Shown here in pieces: positions 50,405-58,440 of a stretch of 64,000 nucleotides of DNA. The stretch is from the NCBI GenBank assembly GCA_035690865.1, contig DASSKE010000001.1, positions 94,616 to 158,615 of the forward strand, read 5' to 3'. Both the position numbers and the translations under genes were made by a program. The notes below the pieces were generated by a model that saw only the letters and a list, made by a program, of their open reading frames with translations, did not search any database and had not been told where the DNA came from. This DNA comes from CAMLQK01 sp035690865. GTDB taxonomy: Bacteria > Patescibacteriota > Saccharimonadia > Saccharimonadales > UBA4665. Each line of letters opens with the position of its first letter. Positions within the stretch are counted from its first letter, which is position 1.

Positions 50405-50433
50405 AGTATAGCCTAACCCCTACTGGAGTTCAA
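50405..50433 (-). promoter_or_regulatory. Promoter of ftsZ
   Basis: On the minus strand TTGAAC (50428-50433) and TATACT (50405-50410) are 17 bases apart, in the gap between ftsA and ftsZ. A leader of about 35 bases with a Shine-Dalgarno site follows. Confidence 0.7.
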
Positions 50434-50485
50434 TAAAAAACGTATACGCCTCATAATGGTAGTTCTGATGCGTGGTTACTTTTTG

Positions 50486-51721
50486 TTAACGCTTGATTTT
50501 GGCAAAAATAGAATCGAGGAAATTTAGTGCTCGGCCACTTGCGGTCGTGTCACCATGCGAAGATTGATCTGGAACAAGCAGCATATCCAAAAGCATAAGG
50601 CCAACAGCGGCAGCATACGATGGATCAGCAACAGTGTCTACCAAGCCGCTTACCGCTTTTAGTGAACCAACTCGAGAAGCAAGCTGCATTTTCTCTTTCG
50701 CAAACTCAGCCATGCCAGGCAATTTTGCTGTGCCGCCAACCAAAACCACACCGCCAGGTAGCCTATGAGCACGATGAATGCGAGTAAGCTCTTTGTTAAT
50801 GTAGTCGAACAACTCATCAACTCGAGCTTCTGTAATCATTGCTATTTCTTCTGCCTTAAAAACGTGATCATGGCCGTTTACCTTTACACGGACACTACGC
50901 TTGGCTGTCTGTGTATCAAGTGTCGCGTGGTGCGTTTTTACAACTTCCGCAACATCAAGGTCTGTTTTGAGGCCAATTGCCAAGTCATTAGTGATATGAA
51001 TACCCCCAATAGGTAGAACAGCGACATGCTGGACTTCACCATCCTCAAGAACTACGAGATTTGTAGTGCCCGCGCCAATATCTACCAAAACAGTACCCGC
51101 CTCTTTTTGTTGGCGGTTAAGTACAGCCTCGGCAGCAGCCAGGCTAGAGAGTGTACGGTTGTGAATGGCAACCTGCGCTTTGTCCAAAGCCATATCAAGG
51201 CCACGTACATTTGGCGTTGCCGCGGAAACGATGTGCGTATCTACCTCAAGTCGCACACCGCTCATGCCGACAGGATCTTTAATATTATCCTGGCCGTCAA
51301 GGCGGTAATTACGTGCAAAAACCTGCACAATCTCGCGATTTGGTGGCAGCTTAACAATCGTGGCAGCTTCTTCTACTCTATAACGATCTTCTTGTGTAAT
51401 CTCTCGGTTAGCAGCGCTAATCGCAATAACACCTTTTGAGTTCAAGCCCGAGACATGCGCGCCATTGATGTTGACCGTTGCCCCATGTATTCGCATACCC
51501 GAAAGTCGTTCTGCCTCTGTTATTGCCTGGGCAATTGCTTCGGCCGTATCATCAATATGAACAACGACACCCTTTCGCATTCCTACATTCGGAGCACTCC
51601 CATGTCCTACAATTGAGACTTTTCCTGGATTATTGGGGTCAAGAATGCCCACAACACAGCGCACTGAACTAGTGCCTATATCAAGGCCGACATACGGTGA
51701 AGAAGCGGATGACCCGTGCAT
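50486..51721 (-). CDS. ftsA: Cell division protein FtsA
   Basis: Actin-like ATPase that ties FtsZ to the membrane. 411 residues: PYVGLDIGTSSVRCVVGIL (phosphate 1), the FtsA-specific 1C domain (about 85-160), VLVDIGAGTTNLVVLEDGEV (phosphate 2) and VVLVGGTAKLPGM (adenosine). The end LNFLDSIFAKIKR is an amphipathic helix that can bind the membrane. TATACT ends eight bases before the ATG, no Shine-Dalgarno site. Confidence 0.95.
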   Translation of the reverse strand: MHGSSASSPYVGLDIGTSSVRCVVGILDPNNPGKVSIVGHGSAPNVGMRKGVVVHIDDTAEAIAQAITEAERLSGMRIHGATVNINGAHVSGLNSKGVIAISAANREITQEDRYRVEEAATIVKLPPNREIVQVFARNYRLDGQDNIKDPVGMSGVRLEVDTHIVSAATPNVRGLDMALDKAQVAIHNRTLSSLAAAEAVLNRQQKEAGTVLVDIGAGTTNLVVLEDGEVQHVAVLPIGGIHITNDLAIGLKTDLDVAEVVKTHHATLDTQTAKRSVRVKVNGHDHVFKAEEIAMITEARVDELFDYINKELTRIHRAHRLPGGVVLVGGTAKLPGMAEFAKEKMQLASRVGSLKAVSGLVDTVADPSYAAAVGLMLLDMLLVPDQSSHGDTTASGRALNFLDSIFAKIKR

Positions 51722-51729
51722 ATGGCAGT

Positions 51730-51759
51730 AGTATAGCGCTTATTCTTGCCTCAAAGCAA
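51730..51759 (-). promoter_or_regulatory. Promoter of ftsA, leaderless type
   Basis: On the minus strand TTGCTT (51754-51759) and TATACT (51730-51735) are 18 bases apart; the ATG at 51721 follows after eight bases. Confidence 0.6.
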
Positions 51760-51771
51760 GCACAAGTTTCG

Positions 51772-52521
51772 CTACACAGTGGTGAGAATCTCGCAACCTG
51801 TCTTTGTAACCAGGATGGTGTGCTCAAACTGCGCAGACCAACTACCGTCTTGCGTTAAAAGGGTCCAGCCGTCACGAGCTTCAAAGATTGCTGGGTCACC
51901 CAACGTAGTAATTGGTTCAATGGCGATTGTCATACCTGCCTTAAGTACTGGTCCGCGCCCGGCACTGCCATAGTTTGGAATCTCCGGGTCTTCATGCAAT
52001 GCATGCCCAACGCCATGACCGACTAATTCTCGCACAATTCCAAGCTTGTTTTTGCGCAGTGTGCGCTCAATAACTGCCGATATATCACCGACACGAACAC
52101 CATCTTTTACAACAGCGAGTGCATCCTTAAGCGCTTTTTCCGTTCCAGCAAGTAGGCGTTTTGTGTCCGATGTAAATTCGTCACCAATGCAAACAGTGAT
52201 TCCACCATCTGTTATCATGTCCTTCCAGCGCACGCCAAAGTCGAAGTTTACAACATCTCCGGCGCGAAATGGTATGGTATTAGGGATACTGTGTTGAACC
52301 TGATTATTAACTGATATACAAATTACATCAGGGTAGCCATGAAAACCCAAGAAGGCAGGTTGACCACCAAGTTTTTTGAGTTCAGACGCAGCAATTGCAG
52401 CCATGTCCTTTGGAGTAAGCCCGGGACGGGCCTGATTGCGCATGGCCTGCAAAACAGTGGCAAGCATCCTGCCGCCTTCGCGCATGGCTTGTATTTCGTC
52501 TTCAGTTTTTATCGTTATCAT
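51772..52521 (-). CDS. map: Methionine aminopeptidase, type I
   Basis: Removes the initiator Met. 249 residues, normal length. Metal ligands are visible in VNFDFGVRW (Asp), RELVGHGVGHALHEDP (His, preceding Asp at the usual spacing), AIEPIT (Glu) and SAQFEHTILVT (Glu). Last gene of the rpsU-yqeY-adk-map series, 25 bases after adk. Works after Def, encoded at 56195. Confidence 0.95.
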   Translation of the reverse strand: MITIKTEDEIQAMREGGRMLATVLQAMRNQARPGLTPKDMAAIAASELKKLGGQPAFLGFHGYPDVICISVNNQVQHSIPNTIPFRAGDVVNFDFGVRWKDMITDGGITVCIGDEFTSDTKRLLAGTEKALKDALAVVKDGVRVGDISAVIERTLRKNKLGIVRELVGHGVGHALHEDPEIPNYGSAGRGPVLKAGMTIAIEPITTLGDPAIFEARDGWTLLTQDGSWSAQFEHTILVTKTGCEILTTV

Positions 52522-52546
52522 GCAGGATGTAATCCTCGCTTAAGTA

Positions 52547-53080
52547 CTAACCGTCAATACATTTTAGAATGTCATCATGAACTTGTCGAGGATCACGAGA
52601 AGCATCTATATCGCAAACTGTAACATTCTCTTGTTTAAAGTGTTCGAGAATAGGCAGTGTAACCGTTTGGTATTCGCGGAAACGCTCAGCGATTGCTTCG
52701 TCTGTGTCATCTTGGCGGCCACGCTTAGTGAGCCTTTCGCGCACGACATCTTCTGATGCAGAAAGGTTGACTACTGCCGTAAGGTCAAAACGATGGCCGT
52801 GGACCTGTTCAAGGAGCCAGTCGGCCTGTGGAATAGTTCGAGGGAAGCCATCTAACACAAATTCCTGCTTAGGGTTTATGAGTTCAAAAACCTTATCAAG
52901 AATGGTAATCATTTCGTCATCACTGAGTAGCTTACCCTGGAGCATCTCTTGACGGCGTTTACCCGTTACAAGAACACGCAATATCTCACCCGTAGATATC
53001 CAAGCATATCCATGCTCGTCGGCTAATATCTTGCCTTGCATACTCTTACCTGCGCCAGCAACACCGGTTAGAATAATCAT
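52547..53080 (-). CDS. adk: Adenylate kinase-like nucleotide kinase, short form
   Basis: 177 residues. Walker A is GVAGAGKSMQ (residues 6-15) instead of the usual GxPGxGKGTQ; AWISTGEILR, VLDGFPRTIPQADWLL and VRERLTKRGRQDDTDEAIAERFREY match adenylate kinases. The LID is reduced to a short loop without zinc Cys. Interconverts AMP, ADP and ATP; another nucleoside monophosphate kinase role is not excluded. It starts where yqeY stops. Confidence 0.85.
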   Translation of the reverse strand: MIILTGVAGAGKSMQGKILADEHGYAWISTGEILRVLVTGKRRQEMLQGKLLSDDEMITILDKVFELINPKQEFVLDGFPRTIPQADWLLEQVHGHRFDLTAVVNLSASEDVVRERLTKRGRQDDTDEAIAERFREYQTVTLPILEHFKQENVTVCDIDASRDPRQVHDDILKCIDG

Positions 53081-53533
53081 CTAGTTGCTAAGCCTTTCTT
53101 TCACCATATGAGCAATGCGAGTTCCGTCTGCAGATCCCTGCGCTTCGGCCTTAACTCGCCCTATGACCTGGCCCATGATCTGAGGAGTCCTTTCCGGAAA
53201 ACCAGCCAAAACAGTGTCTATAATCTTGTTCAATTCTTCATCACTCATTTGGGCAGGAAGATATTGTTCGATAAGGGCTTTCTCTGCCAACTCCTTGGCA
53301 GCGAGTTCGGGCTTTCCGCCCTTCTCGTATAAATCAGCGCTCTCTTGTCGCTTCTTTACTTCCTTGGCAAATAGAACGAGAATCTCTTGGTCTTCCAATC
53401 CCTGTTCACGCTTACCGGCAGCAACTTCCGCGTACAAGATAACACTTTTAAGGCCACGTAATGTCGTGGCCCGCTCTTTATCGCCTGAAAGTAATGCTAC
53501 CTTCAGGTCTTGGTTGAGCTTTTCTTTAAGCAT
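53081..53533 (-). CDS. GatB/YqeY domain protein
   Basis: 150 residues. YqeY-type all-helical protein related to the tail domain of the GatB subunit of tRNA amidotransferase: LKEKLNQDLKVALLSGDKER, TTLRGLKSVI, EQYLPAQMSDEELNKII and QIMGQVIGRVKAEAQGSADG. Function is not established. Commonly follows rpsU, as here (two bases between). Confidence 0.93.
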   Translation of the reverse strand: MLKEKLNQDLKVALLSGDKERATTLRGLKSVILYAEVAAGKREQGLEDQEILVLFAKEVKKRQESADLYEKGGKPELAAKELAEKALIEQYLPAQMSDEELNKIIDTVLAGFPERTPQIMGQVIGRVKAEAQGSADGTRIAHMVKERLSN

Positions 53534-53535
53534 GT

Positions 53536-53751
53536 CTAGCGTTGGCCGAGCTTAATTCGCTTCAACTTCTGAGCTTTGCGCTGAGCACGAGCGATAGCCT
53601 TGAGGCGACGCTCACGCTTGCTGATAGGGCTTTCAAAATATTGAGATTGCTTTACAGCGGCAATTGTACCAGCCTGCTGAACCTTACGGTTAAAACGGCG
53701 CAGGAGGTTTTCTAGTGATTCTTTTGAGTCTTTACGTGTAACCTGTATCAT
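53536..53751 (-). CDS. rpsU: 30S ribosomal protein S21
   Basis: 71 residues: MIQVTRKDSKESLENLLRRF, then a strongly basic helix (KRERRLKAIARAQRKAQKLK). Normal length. Opens the series rpsU-yqeY-adk-map. A very good promoter ends ten bases before the ATG, with AGGAA in between that can hardly be part of the mRNA, so the transcript is nearly leaderless. S21 helps initiation at weak sites in other bacteria. Confidence 0.94.
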   Translation of the reverse strand: MIQVTRKDSKESLENLLRRFNRKVQQAGTIAAVKQSQYFESPISKRERRLKAIARAQRKAQKLKRIKLGQR

Positions 53752-53761
53752 TTCAGTTCCT

Positions 53762-53790
53762 ATTGTACTCTAGACGATTGGTTTTTGCAA
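53762..53790 (-). promoter_or_regulatory. Promoter of the rpsU operon
   Basis: On the minus strand TTGCAA (53785-53790) and TACAAT (53762-53767) are 17 bases apart; ten bases to the ATG at 53751. Confidence 0.75.
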
Positions 53791-53816
53791 GCATTTATAA
53801 GAAGTAAACTGGGAGC

Positions 53817-54104
53817 CTACCCTATATGCTTTTTCTGCGCAACGCGCTGTGATTTCAGCACGATACTTTGTAATTCTTTAAAAATGGGGAATTGCTTATT
53901 TGTGTGATAGATCTTTGTATTACCCTGCTTTTCGGAAATAAGAAAGCCTACTTTCTCAAGCCGCTTTAGCTCACGCTGGATATTGCCGGCATCTTCCTTA
54001 ATAAGTTTAGCAAGGCCGCGAACATGCGTCTTGAAATCAGGATATTTAGCATAGATAACTATGATCTTGCGCCGAACTCGTGAGGTAATAAAAACATCTA
54101 ACAT
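53817..54104 (-). CDS. Winged-helix DNA-binding protein (ArsR-like)
   Basis: 95 residues. A winged HTH of the kind seen in small archaeal and CPR regulators: SRVRRKIIVIYAKYPD, HVRGLAKLIKEDAGNIQREL (recognition helix) and KRLEKVGFLISEKQGNTKIY (wing). Target unknown. No metal-binding motif. It stands between rpsU and priA, divergent from priA across a 129-base gap, which may hold its operator. Confidence 0.8.
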   Translation of the reverse strand: MLDVFITSRVRRKIIVIYAKYPDFKTHVRGLAKLIKEDAGNIQRELKRLEKVGFLISEKQGNTKIYHTNKQFPIFKELQSIVLKSQRVAQKKHIG

Positions 54105-54221
54105 ACTAATAAATCTTGCCTACACTATTGTTATTAGAACAACGTAACGTATCTTTTACTATTATAGTGCAACGAAATGGTCATTTCAATTACAACTATA
54201 TATTTTAAACTAAAGACACCC

Positions 54222-54227
54222 TATAAT
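54222..54227 (+). promoter_or_regulatory. Consensus -10 of priA, leaderless type
   Basis: TATAAT ends six bases before the ATG at 54234. No good -35 hexamer lies 16-18 bases upstream, where the sequence is A/T-rich. It decides the start of priA: the in-frame ATG at 54177 lies before this promoter. Confidence 0.6.
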
Positions 54228-54233
54228 GCAACT

Positions 54234-56162
54234 ATGCGCTACGTCGAGGTCCTGGTTGGTGACGCTGCTTATCATGGCACAAAGCCCCTTACTTATGCAA
54301 GTGAAGAGCCGCTAAAACGCGGTTCTGTTGTTGAAGTTCCGTTGAAAAATAAGCATGTCCTGGGAGTCGTTACAGATTGCACAGATAAAAAGCCGTCATT
54401 TGCTACCAAAAAAGCAACCTCATTGCCAATTGCAACACTCCCAACGGAACTCATTACTCTTGCCACTTGGCTTCATACATATTATCCGGCACCGTTAGGT
54501 GCTGCTTTTCAGCATATCCTTCCGGGCAAGTTACCGAAGAAGGTTTCTGCAGAGACTTTTACTTTGCCGCCGCCTGTCAAAGCCGGTCTTCCTGCACTTA
54601 CTCCTGAGCAACAGGAAGCGGTAAATAATGTTACTGCCTCCGGCTTGCATGTATTAAGGGGTATTACCGGGAGTGGCAAATCTCGAGTTTATCTCGAATT
54701 AGCTCTGAAGGCTATCGGCCAAGACTCCTCGGTACTTGTACTTTCACCCGAGATTGGTCTTACTTCTCAGCTTGCCAAGAATTTTACTGAAGTCTTTGGC
54801 GAGCGTGTTGTGGTTCTGCATTCACAACTGACTGATGCCACTCGGCGCAAAGCTTGGCTTAAGATCCTGTCAGCCACCGAACCTGTTGTTGTTATAGGTG
54901 CACGATCGGCGCTTTTTAGTCCTTTGAAGAACATTGGATTAATTATCGTTGATGAAGCACACGAAACAGCATACAAACAAGATAAAAGTCCCTACTACCA
55001 CGCTAATGTGGTAGCTGGCATGTTGGGCCACTTGCACAATGCGCCCCTGGTATTAGGTTCAGCAACGCCCCTTGTAACAGATTATTTCTTTGCTGAGCAG
55101 AAAAAGCGCCCCATTATATTGATGCAACACGCTGCAAAAGGAGATCATGCGCAACGCTCTATAGAAGTAATTGACCTTCGCGATCGTAGTAACTTTAGCA
55201 AAAGCCCTATAATCTCAGATAAAATACTCGAGGCTACCAAGCAAGCTCTCGCTAATAAGGAGCAGATTCTTCTGTTTCTTAATAGGCGCGGCACCGCGAG
55301 AGTAATTTTGTGTACAGAATGCGGGTGGCAATCTGCCTGCCCACACTGTGACCTCCCTCTTGTATACCATAATGATTCGCATATTGTTCGTTGTCACAGT
55401 TGCACATACTACGCACATCCTCCTACTGCATGTAACGAATGCCACAACACTTCGGTCGTATTCAAAAGCTTGGGTACGAAAGCCATATACGAAGAGATTC
55501 AGCGTCTCTTTCCAGAGGCCAGAGCCATGCGTTTTGATAATGACAACGCTAAGCATGAGCGAATTGAACATCATTTTGACGCAATAGCTGCCGGTGATAT
55601 TGATATTCTTGTAGGCACGCAAACATTGGCTAAGGGCTTGGACTTGCCACGGCTCAGCGTAGTAGGTGTTGTAATTGCCGACACTAGTCTATACGTGCCC
55701 GACTTTAGCTCACAAGAACGTACTTTTCAGCTCATAAATCAGGTTATTGGTCGCGTTGGACGGGGACATATTCCAGGCAAAGTGTGCATACAAACTTACA
55801 ACCCCAGCAACCCGACCCTAGCTGCTGCCCTGACATATGACTGGGAAAAGTTCTACAACCACGAACTAGATGAACGGCAGCGCTTTGGCTTCCCCCCCTT
55901 TTACTTTATGGCCAAGCTTTGGTGCCGCCGAGCGAGTAGCACAAGTGCTCAAAGGGCCGCCACTTCTCTTGCTCAAGCTTTTACAAAGAGTGGCCTACGG
56001 ATTGTTGTCGAAGGACCGACTCCATCGTTTCATGAGAAAGTCCAAGGTAAATTTGAATGGCAAATTATAATAAAAAGCAAGCAGCGGAACGAGCTTATAC
56101 GCGCCATTAATACCCTCCCCCCCAATTGGTCGCACGACATTGATCCAATGAACCTTTTGTAA
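54234..56162 (+). CDS. priA: Primosomal protein N' (replication restart helicase)
   Basis: Reloads the replisome at stalled forks. 642 residues: N-terminal 3'-end-binding domain (1-105), Walker A as RGITGSGKSRVY (in place of GxTGSGKT), DEAHETAYKQDKSPYYHAN (Walker B), the zinc domain with CTECGWQSACPHC and CHSCTYYAHPPTACNEC (eight Cys), and motifs V-VI as VGTQTLAKGLDLP and QVIGRVGRG. All parts are present. ATG at 54234 chosen from the adjacent TATAAT. Confidence 0.94.
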   Translation: MRYVEVLVGDAAYHGTKPLTYASEEPLKRGSVVEVPLKNKHVLGVVTDCTDKKPSFATKKATSLPIATLPTELITLATWLHTYYPAPLGAAFQHILPGKLPKKVSAETFTLPPPVKAGLPALTPEQQEAVNNVTASGLHVLRGITGSGKSRVYLELALKAIGQDSSVLVLSPEIGLTSQLAKNFTEVFGERVVVLHSQLTDATRRKAWLKILSATEPVVVIGARSALFSPLKNIGLIIVDEAHETAYKQDKSPYYHANVVAGMLGHLHNAPLVLGSATPLVTDYFFAEQKKRPIILMQHAAKGDHAQRSIEVIDLRDRSNFSKSPIISDKILEATKQALANKEQILLFLNRRGTARVILCTECGWQSACPHCDLPLVYHNDSHIVRCHSCTYYAHPPTACNECHNTSVVFKSLGTKAIYEEIQRLFPEARAMRFDNDNAKHERIEHHFDAIAAGDIDILVGTQTLAKGLDLPRLSVVGVVIADTSLYVPDFSSQERTFQLINQVIGRVGRGHIPGKVCIQTYNPSNPTLAAALTYDWEKFYNHELDERQRFGFPPFYFMAKLWCRRASSTSAQRAATSLAQAFTKSGLRIVVEGPTPSFHEKVQGKFEWQIIIKSKQRNELIRAINTLPPNWSHDIDPMNLL

Positions 56163-56185
56163 TGCAGTAACAGATACGGTATACT
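56157..56185 (+). promoter_or_regulatory. Promoter of def-fmt, leaderless type
   Basis: TTGTAA (56157-56162, overlapping the priA stop) and TATACT (56180-56185) are 17 bases apart; the ATG at 56195 follows after nine bases without a Shine-Dalgarno site. Confidence 0.65.
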
Positions 56186-56194
56186 AGCCTAGTA

Positions 56195-56767
56195 ATGAAT
56201 AAAGATTCTATTATTTCCCTTCCCAACCCACATCTTCGTCAACGGTCAAAAAAGGTTGGCCTTATAAACGACGAGATCAAAAAAATTATACAGGGCATGA
56301 AGGATGCCACCATCGACTGGGAGCAGAGCCGCGAACACGAAGTAGGCGTCGCACTTGCTGCCGTTCAGGTTGATGTACTCCTGAGAATTGTCGTAATACG
56401 TAATGATTTTGACAACAAAGATGATCACAGTTTTACGGTTTTTATTAACCCTGTTATTACAAAATACGAAGGCAAGATAGAAGAAGACTTTGAAGGCTGT
56501 CTCAGCGTGCCTGATGTATATGGTAAAGTACCTCGACACACAAAAGTCCGTATTAAAGCGCTCAACGAAGATGGGCGTGAGTTCCGCGTAACAGCCGAGG
56601 GTTTTTTGGCACGCGTTTTTCAGCATGAGATTGACCACACTAATGGTATTGTCTTTATCGACCACATCAAGGGCAAGCCGAGTGCCTTTTATCGTTTGCG
56701 AGAAGATGGCCACTTAGAGGAGCTCGATTATGAGAAGAATGTCCGAACCAATAGTATTCTTTGGTAA
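56195..56767 (+). CDS. def: Peptide deformylase
   Basis: Removes the formyl group from nascent proteins. 190 residues with the three family motifs: GVALAAVQV (variant of GxGLAAxQ), EGCLSVPD (metal Cys) and QHEIDHTNG (HExxH, metal and catalytic Glu). Motif 1 has Val-Ala in place of the second Gly, Gly; this is a variation seen in divergent deformylases. Overlaps fmt by 38 bases, so the enzymes that add and remove formyl are made together. Confidence 0.93.
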   Translation: MNKDSIISLPNPHLRQRSKKVGLINDEIKKIIQGMKDATIDWEQSREHEVGVALAAVQVDVLLRIVVIRNDFDNKDDHSFTVFINPVITKYEGKIEEDFEGCLSVPDVYGKVPRHTKVRIKALNEDGREFRVTAEGFLARVFQHEIDHTNGIVFIDHIKGKPSAFYRLREDGHLEELDYEKNVRTNSILW

Positions 56768-57653
56768 CGAACGCCTTGCCACTGGCGTTAGTACTACCGC
56801 GCCAACACTCAAAAAGCTGATCAGCGCAGGTTATACTATTGCGGCCGTAGTGGCGAACGATGAAGGTACTGTTTCTCGCAAGCAACGTACCTTAGAGGTA
56901 GCCGAGGTGGCACGTGAGCATGGCATACCTGTACTTATACCCAAGAGACTAAGGGATATTCAAGAAACGCTTTCAAGCTTTGGCGCCCAAGCTGGTGTGC
57001 TAGTGGCATACGGAAAAATAGTTCCACAGAGTATTATTGATCTATTCCCTCGGGGCATCATTAATATACACCCCTCACTCTTGCCGCTCCATCGCGGGCC
57101 TACGCCAATCGAAAGCGTCATATTAGATGGTTCCACACAAACAGGCGTCTCGCTCATGCAGCTCGTAAAAGCCATGGACGCTGGCCCTACCTATGCACAA
57201 CAACCGGTATCACTAACTGGCCATGAAGCTAAACAGGACCTTGCAGACCGGCTCCTGGATTTAGGTGGCACAATGCTCCTAGAGATTCTTCCTAGGTTGC
57301 TAGATGGCAGTGCAGTTAAAACCATGCAGGATGACAGTGTCGCCACCTACGACTCACTGATATCAAAAGATGAAAGCGTCATTAATTGGCACAAACCAGC
57401 TTACCAAATTGAACGTGAAATACGGGCCTTTAAGGGATGGCCGGGGAGTTCAACCGTAATTGCTGACAAAGATGTCGTTGTGACACAGGCACATGTTGTC
57501 GACCAAAGCGGCACACCGGGTACATTCACTAAGATCAACAAGCAACTTGTAGCCTTTTGTGGAGAGAATGCCCTCGTAATCGACTTCCTAAAACCAGCCG
57601 GCAAGAAAGAAATGACCGGTCAGGCTTTCCTGGCCGGTCACAAGAACCTTTAG
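56730..57653 (+). CDS. fmt: Methionyl-tRNA formyltransferase
   Basis: Formylates Met-tRNA for initiation, with 10-formyl-THF. 307 residues, normal length: VFFGNERLATG, VVANDEGTVSRKQ, LVAYGKIVPQSIIDLFPRG, the catalytic block INIHPSLLPLHRGPTPIESV (Asn, His) and MDAGPTYAQ, then the C-terminal OB-like domain. GAGGAG lies seven bases before the ATG at 56730, which supports this start inside def. Confidence 0.94.
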   Translation: MRRMSEPIVFFGNERLATGVSTTAPTLKKLISAGYTIAAVVANDEGTVSRKQRTLEVAEVAREHGIPVLIPKRLRDIQETLSSFGAQAGVLVAYGKIVPQSIIDLFPRGIINIHPSLLPLHRGPTPIESVILDGSTQTGVSLMQLVKAMDAGPTYAQQPVSLTGHEAKQDLADRLLDLGGTMLLEILPRLLDGSAVKTMQDDSVATYDSLISKDESVINWHKPAYQIEREIRAFKGWPGSSTVIADKDVVVTQAHVVDQSGTPGTFTKINKQLVAFCGENALVIDFLKPAGKKEMTGQAFLAGHKNL

Positions 57654-57664
57654 TCGGCTGTAGA

Positions 57665-58378
57665 TTACGCCGCTTGTCCGTACTGATCCTGATTTGTAGG
57701 TGCCGTTGGCTGCACGCCCGGGGCTGGCGTTGGCATCGGTGGCACAGGAACTGGAGTTGGATACTGTGGAGCTGTAGATGCTGGCGCTGCAGTAGGATTG
57801 GTTGCGGCAGGCGCTGGTTGTTGCTGCTGAGCAGCGGGATCCATAGCCGGCGCTGGCTGTGCGTACACAGGCTGCTGTGGGGCCGGTTGAGGAGCCATAG
57901 GCTGTTGCATGGGTTGAGGAGCTGGAGCTGGCTGAGGATAGTAACTAGGCTGTGGTTGCTGGTAGGCAGGCTGCATGGGTTGAGGAGCGTAGCCAGGAGC
58001 CATAGGCTGTTGCATAGGTTGCTGGTACGGCTGCTGATACTGCGGAGCCGGCTGTTGCTGGCCCATCGCTGCTACATTTGCCAGAATCTGAGGCGCAGAT
58101 TGGCGAACCTCTTGCTTTAGCTTCTCAAACTCTTGTGCCACAACATCTTTATAGTTGGGGAAATTAGTCTCGAGCCAACGGAGCGCACCTGCTTCGTCAT
58201 TTGCATTGATAAAGCTTTCAAACTCATCGAGTTGAGCATCAGTCATCTGTTGCGCCAAGGTGGTACCTACACGCATTTCTAGCGTTTCGTAGATATGGCG
58301 AAGAAGGTTCTTCTTCTCTTCAGGAGGCAAGGACTGGAGACCCAGCTCTGCAAGTAAGTTATCGTCAAGTTTAATCAT
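57665..58378 (-). CDS. DUF5663-type protein with Pro/Gln-rich tail
   Basis: 237 residues. The N-terminal 100 residues (DDNLLAELGLQSLPPEEKKN, QMTDAQLDEFESFINANDE, WLETNFPNYKDVVAQEFEKL) match the DUF5663 domain known mainly from CPR bacteria, helical, function unknown. Residues 110-237 are Pro/Gln/Ala/Tyr-rich with repeated QQPMQQPMAP and QPAPAP units, low in complexity and surely disordered. It follows infB on the same strand with a 62-base gap, after rpsA, so a tie to translation is possible but only by position. Confidence 0.8.
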   Translation of the reverse strand: MIKLDDNLLAELGLQSLPPEEKKNLLRHIYETLEMRVGTTLAQQMTDAQLDEFESFINANDEAGALRWLETNFPNYKDVVAQEFEKLKQEVRQSAPQILANVAAMGQQQPAPQYQQPYQQPMQQPMAPGYAPQPMQPAYQQPQPSYYPQPAPAPQPMQQPMAPQPAPQQPVYAQPAPAMDPAAQQQQPAPAATNPTAAPASTAPQYPTPVPVPPMPTPAPGVQPTAPTNQDQYGQAA

Positions 58379-58440
58379 CGGGTTTATGTTCCTCCTTAGC
58401 CTTTATCTTATCACCTCACCCCGAGTTAAGAAAGTATTTA

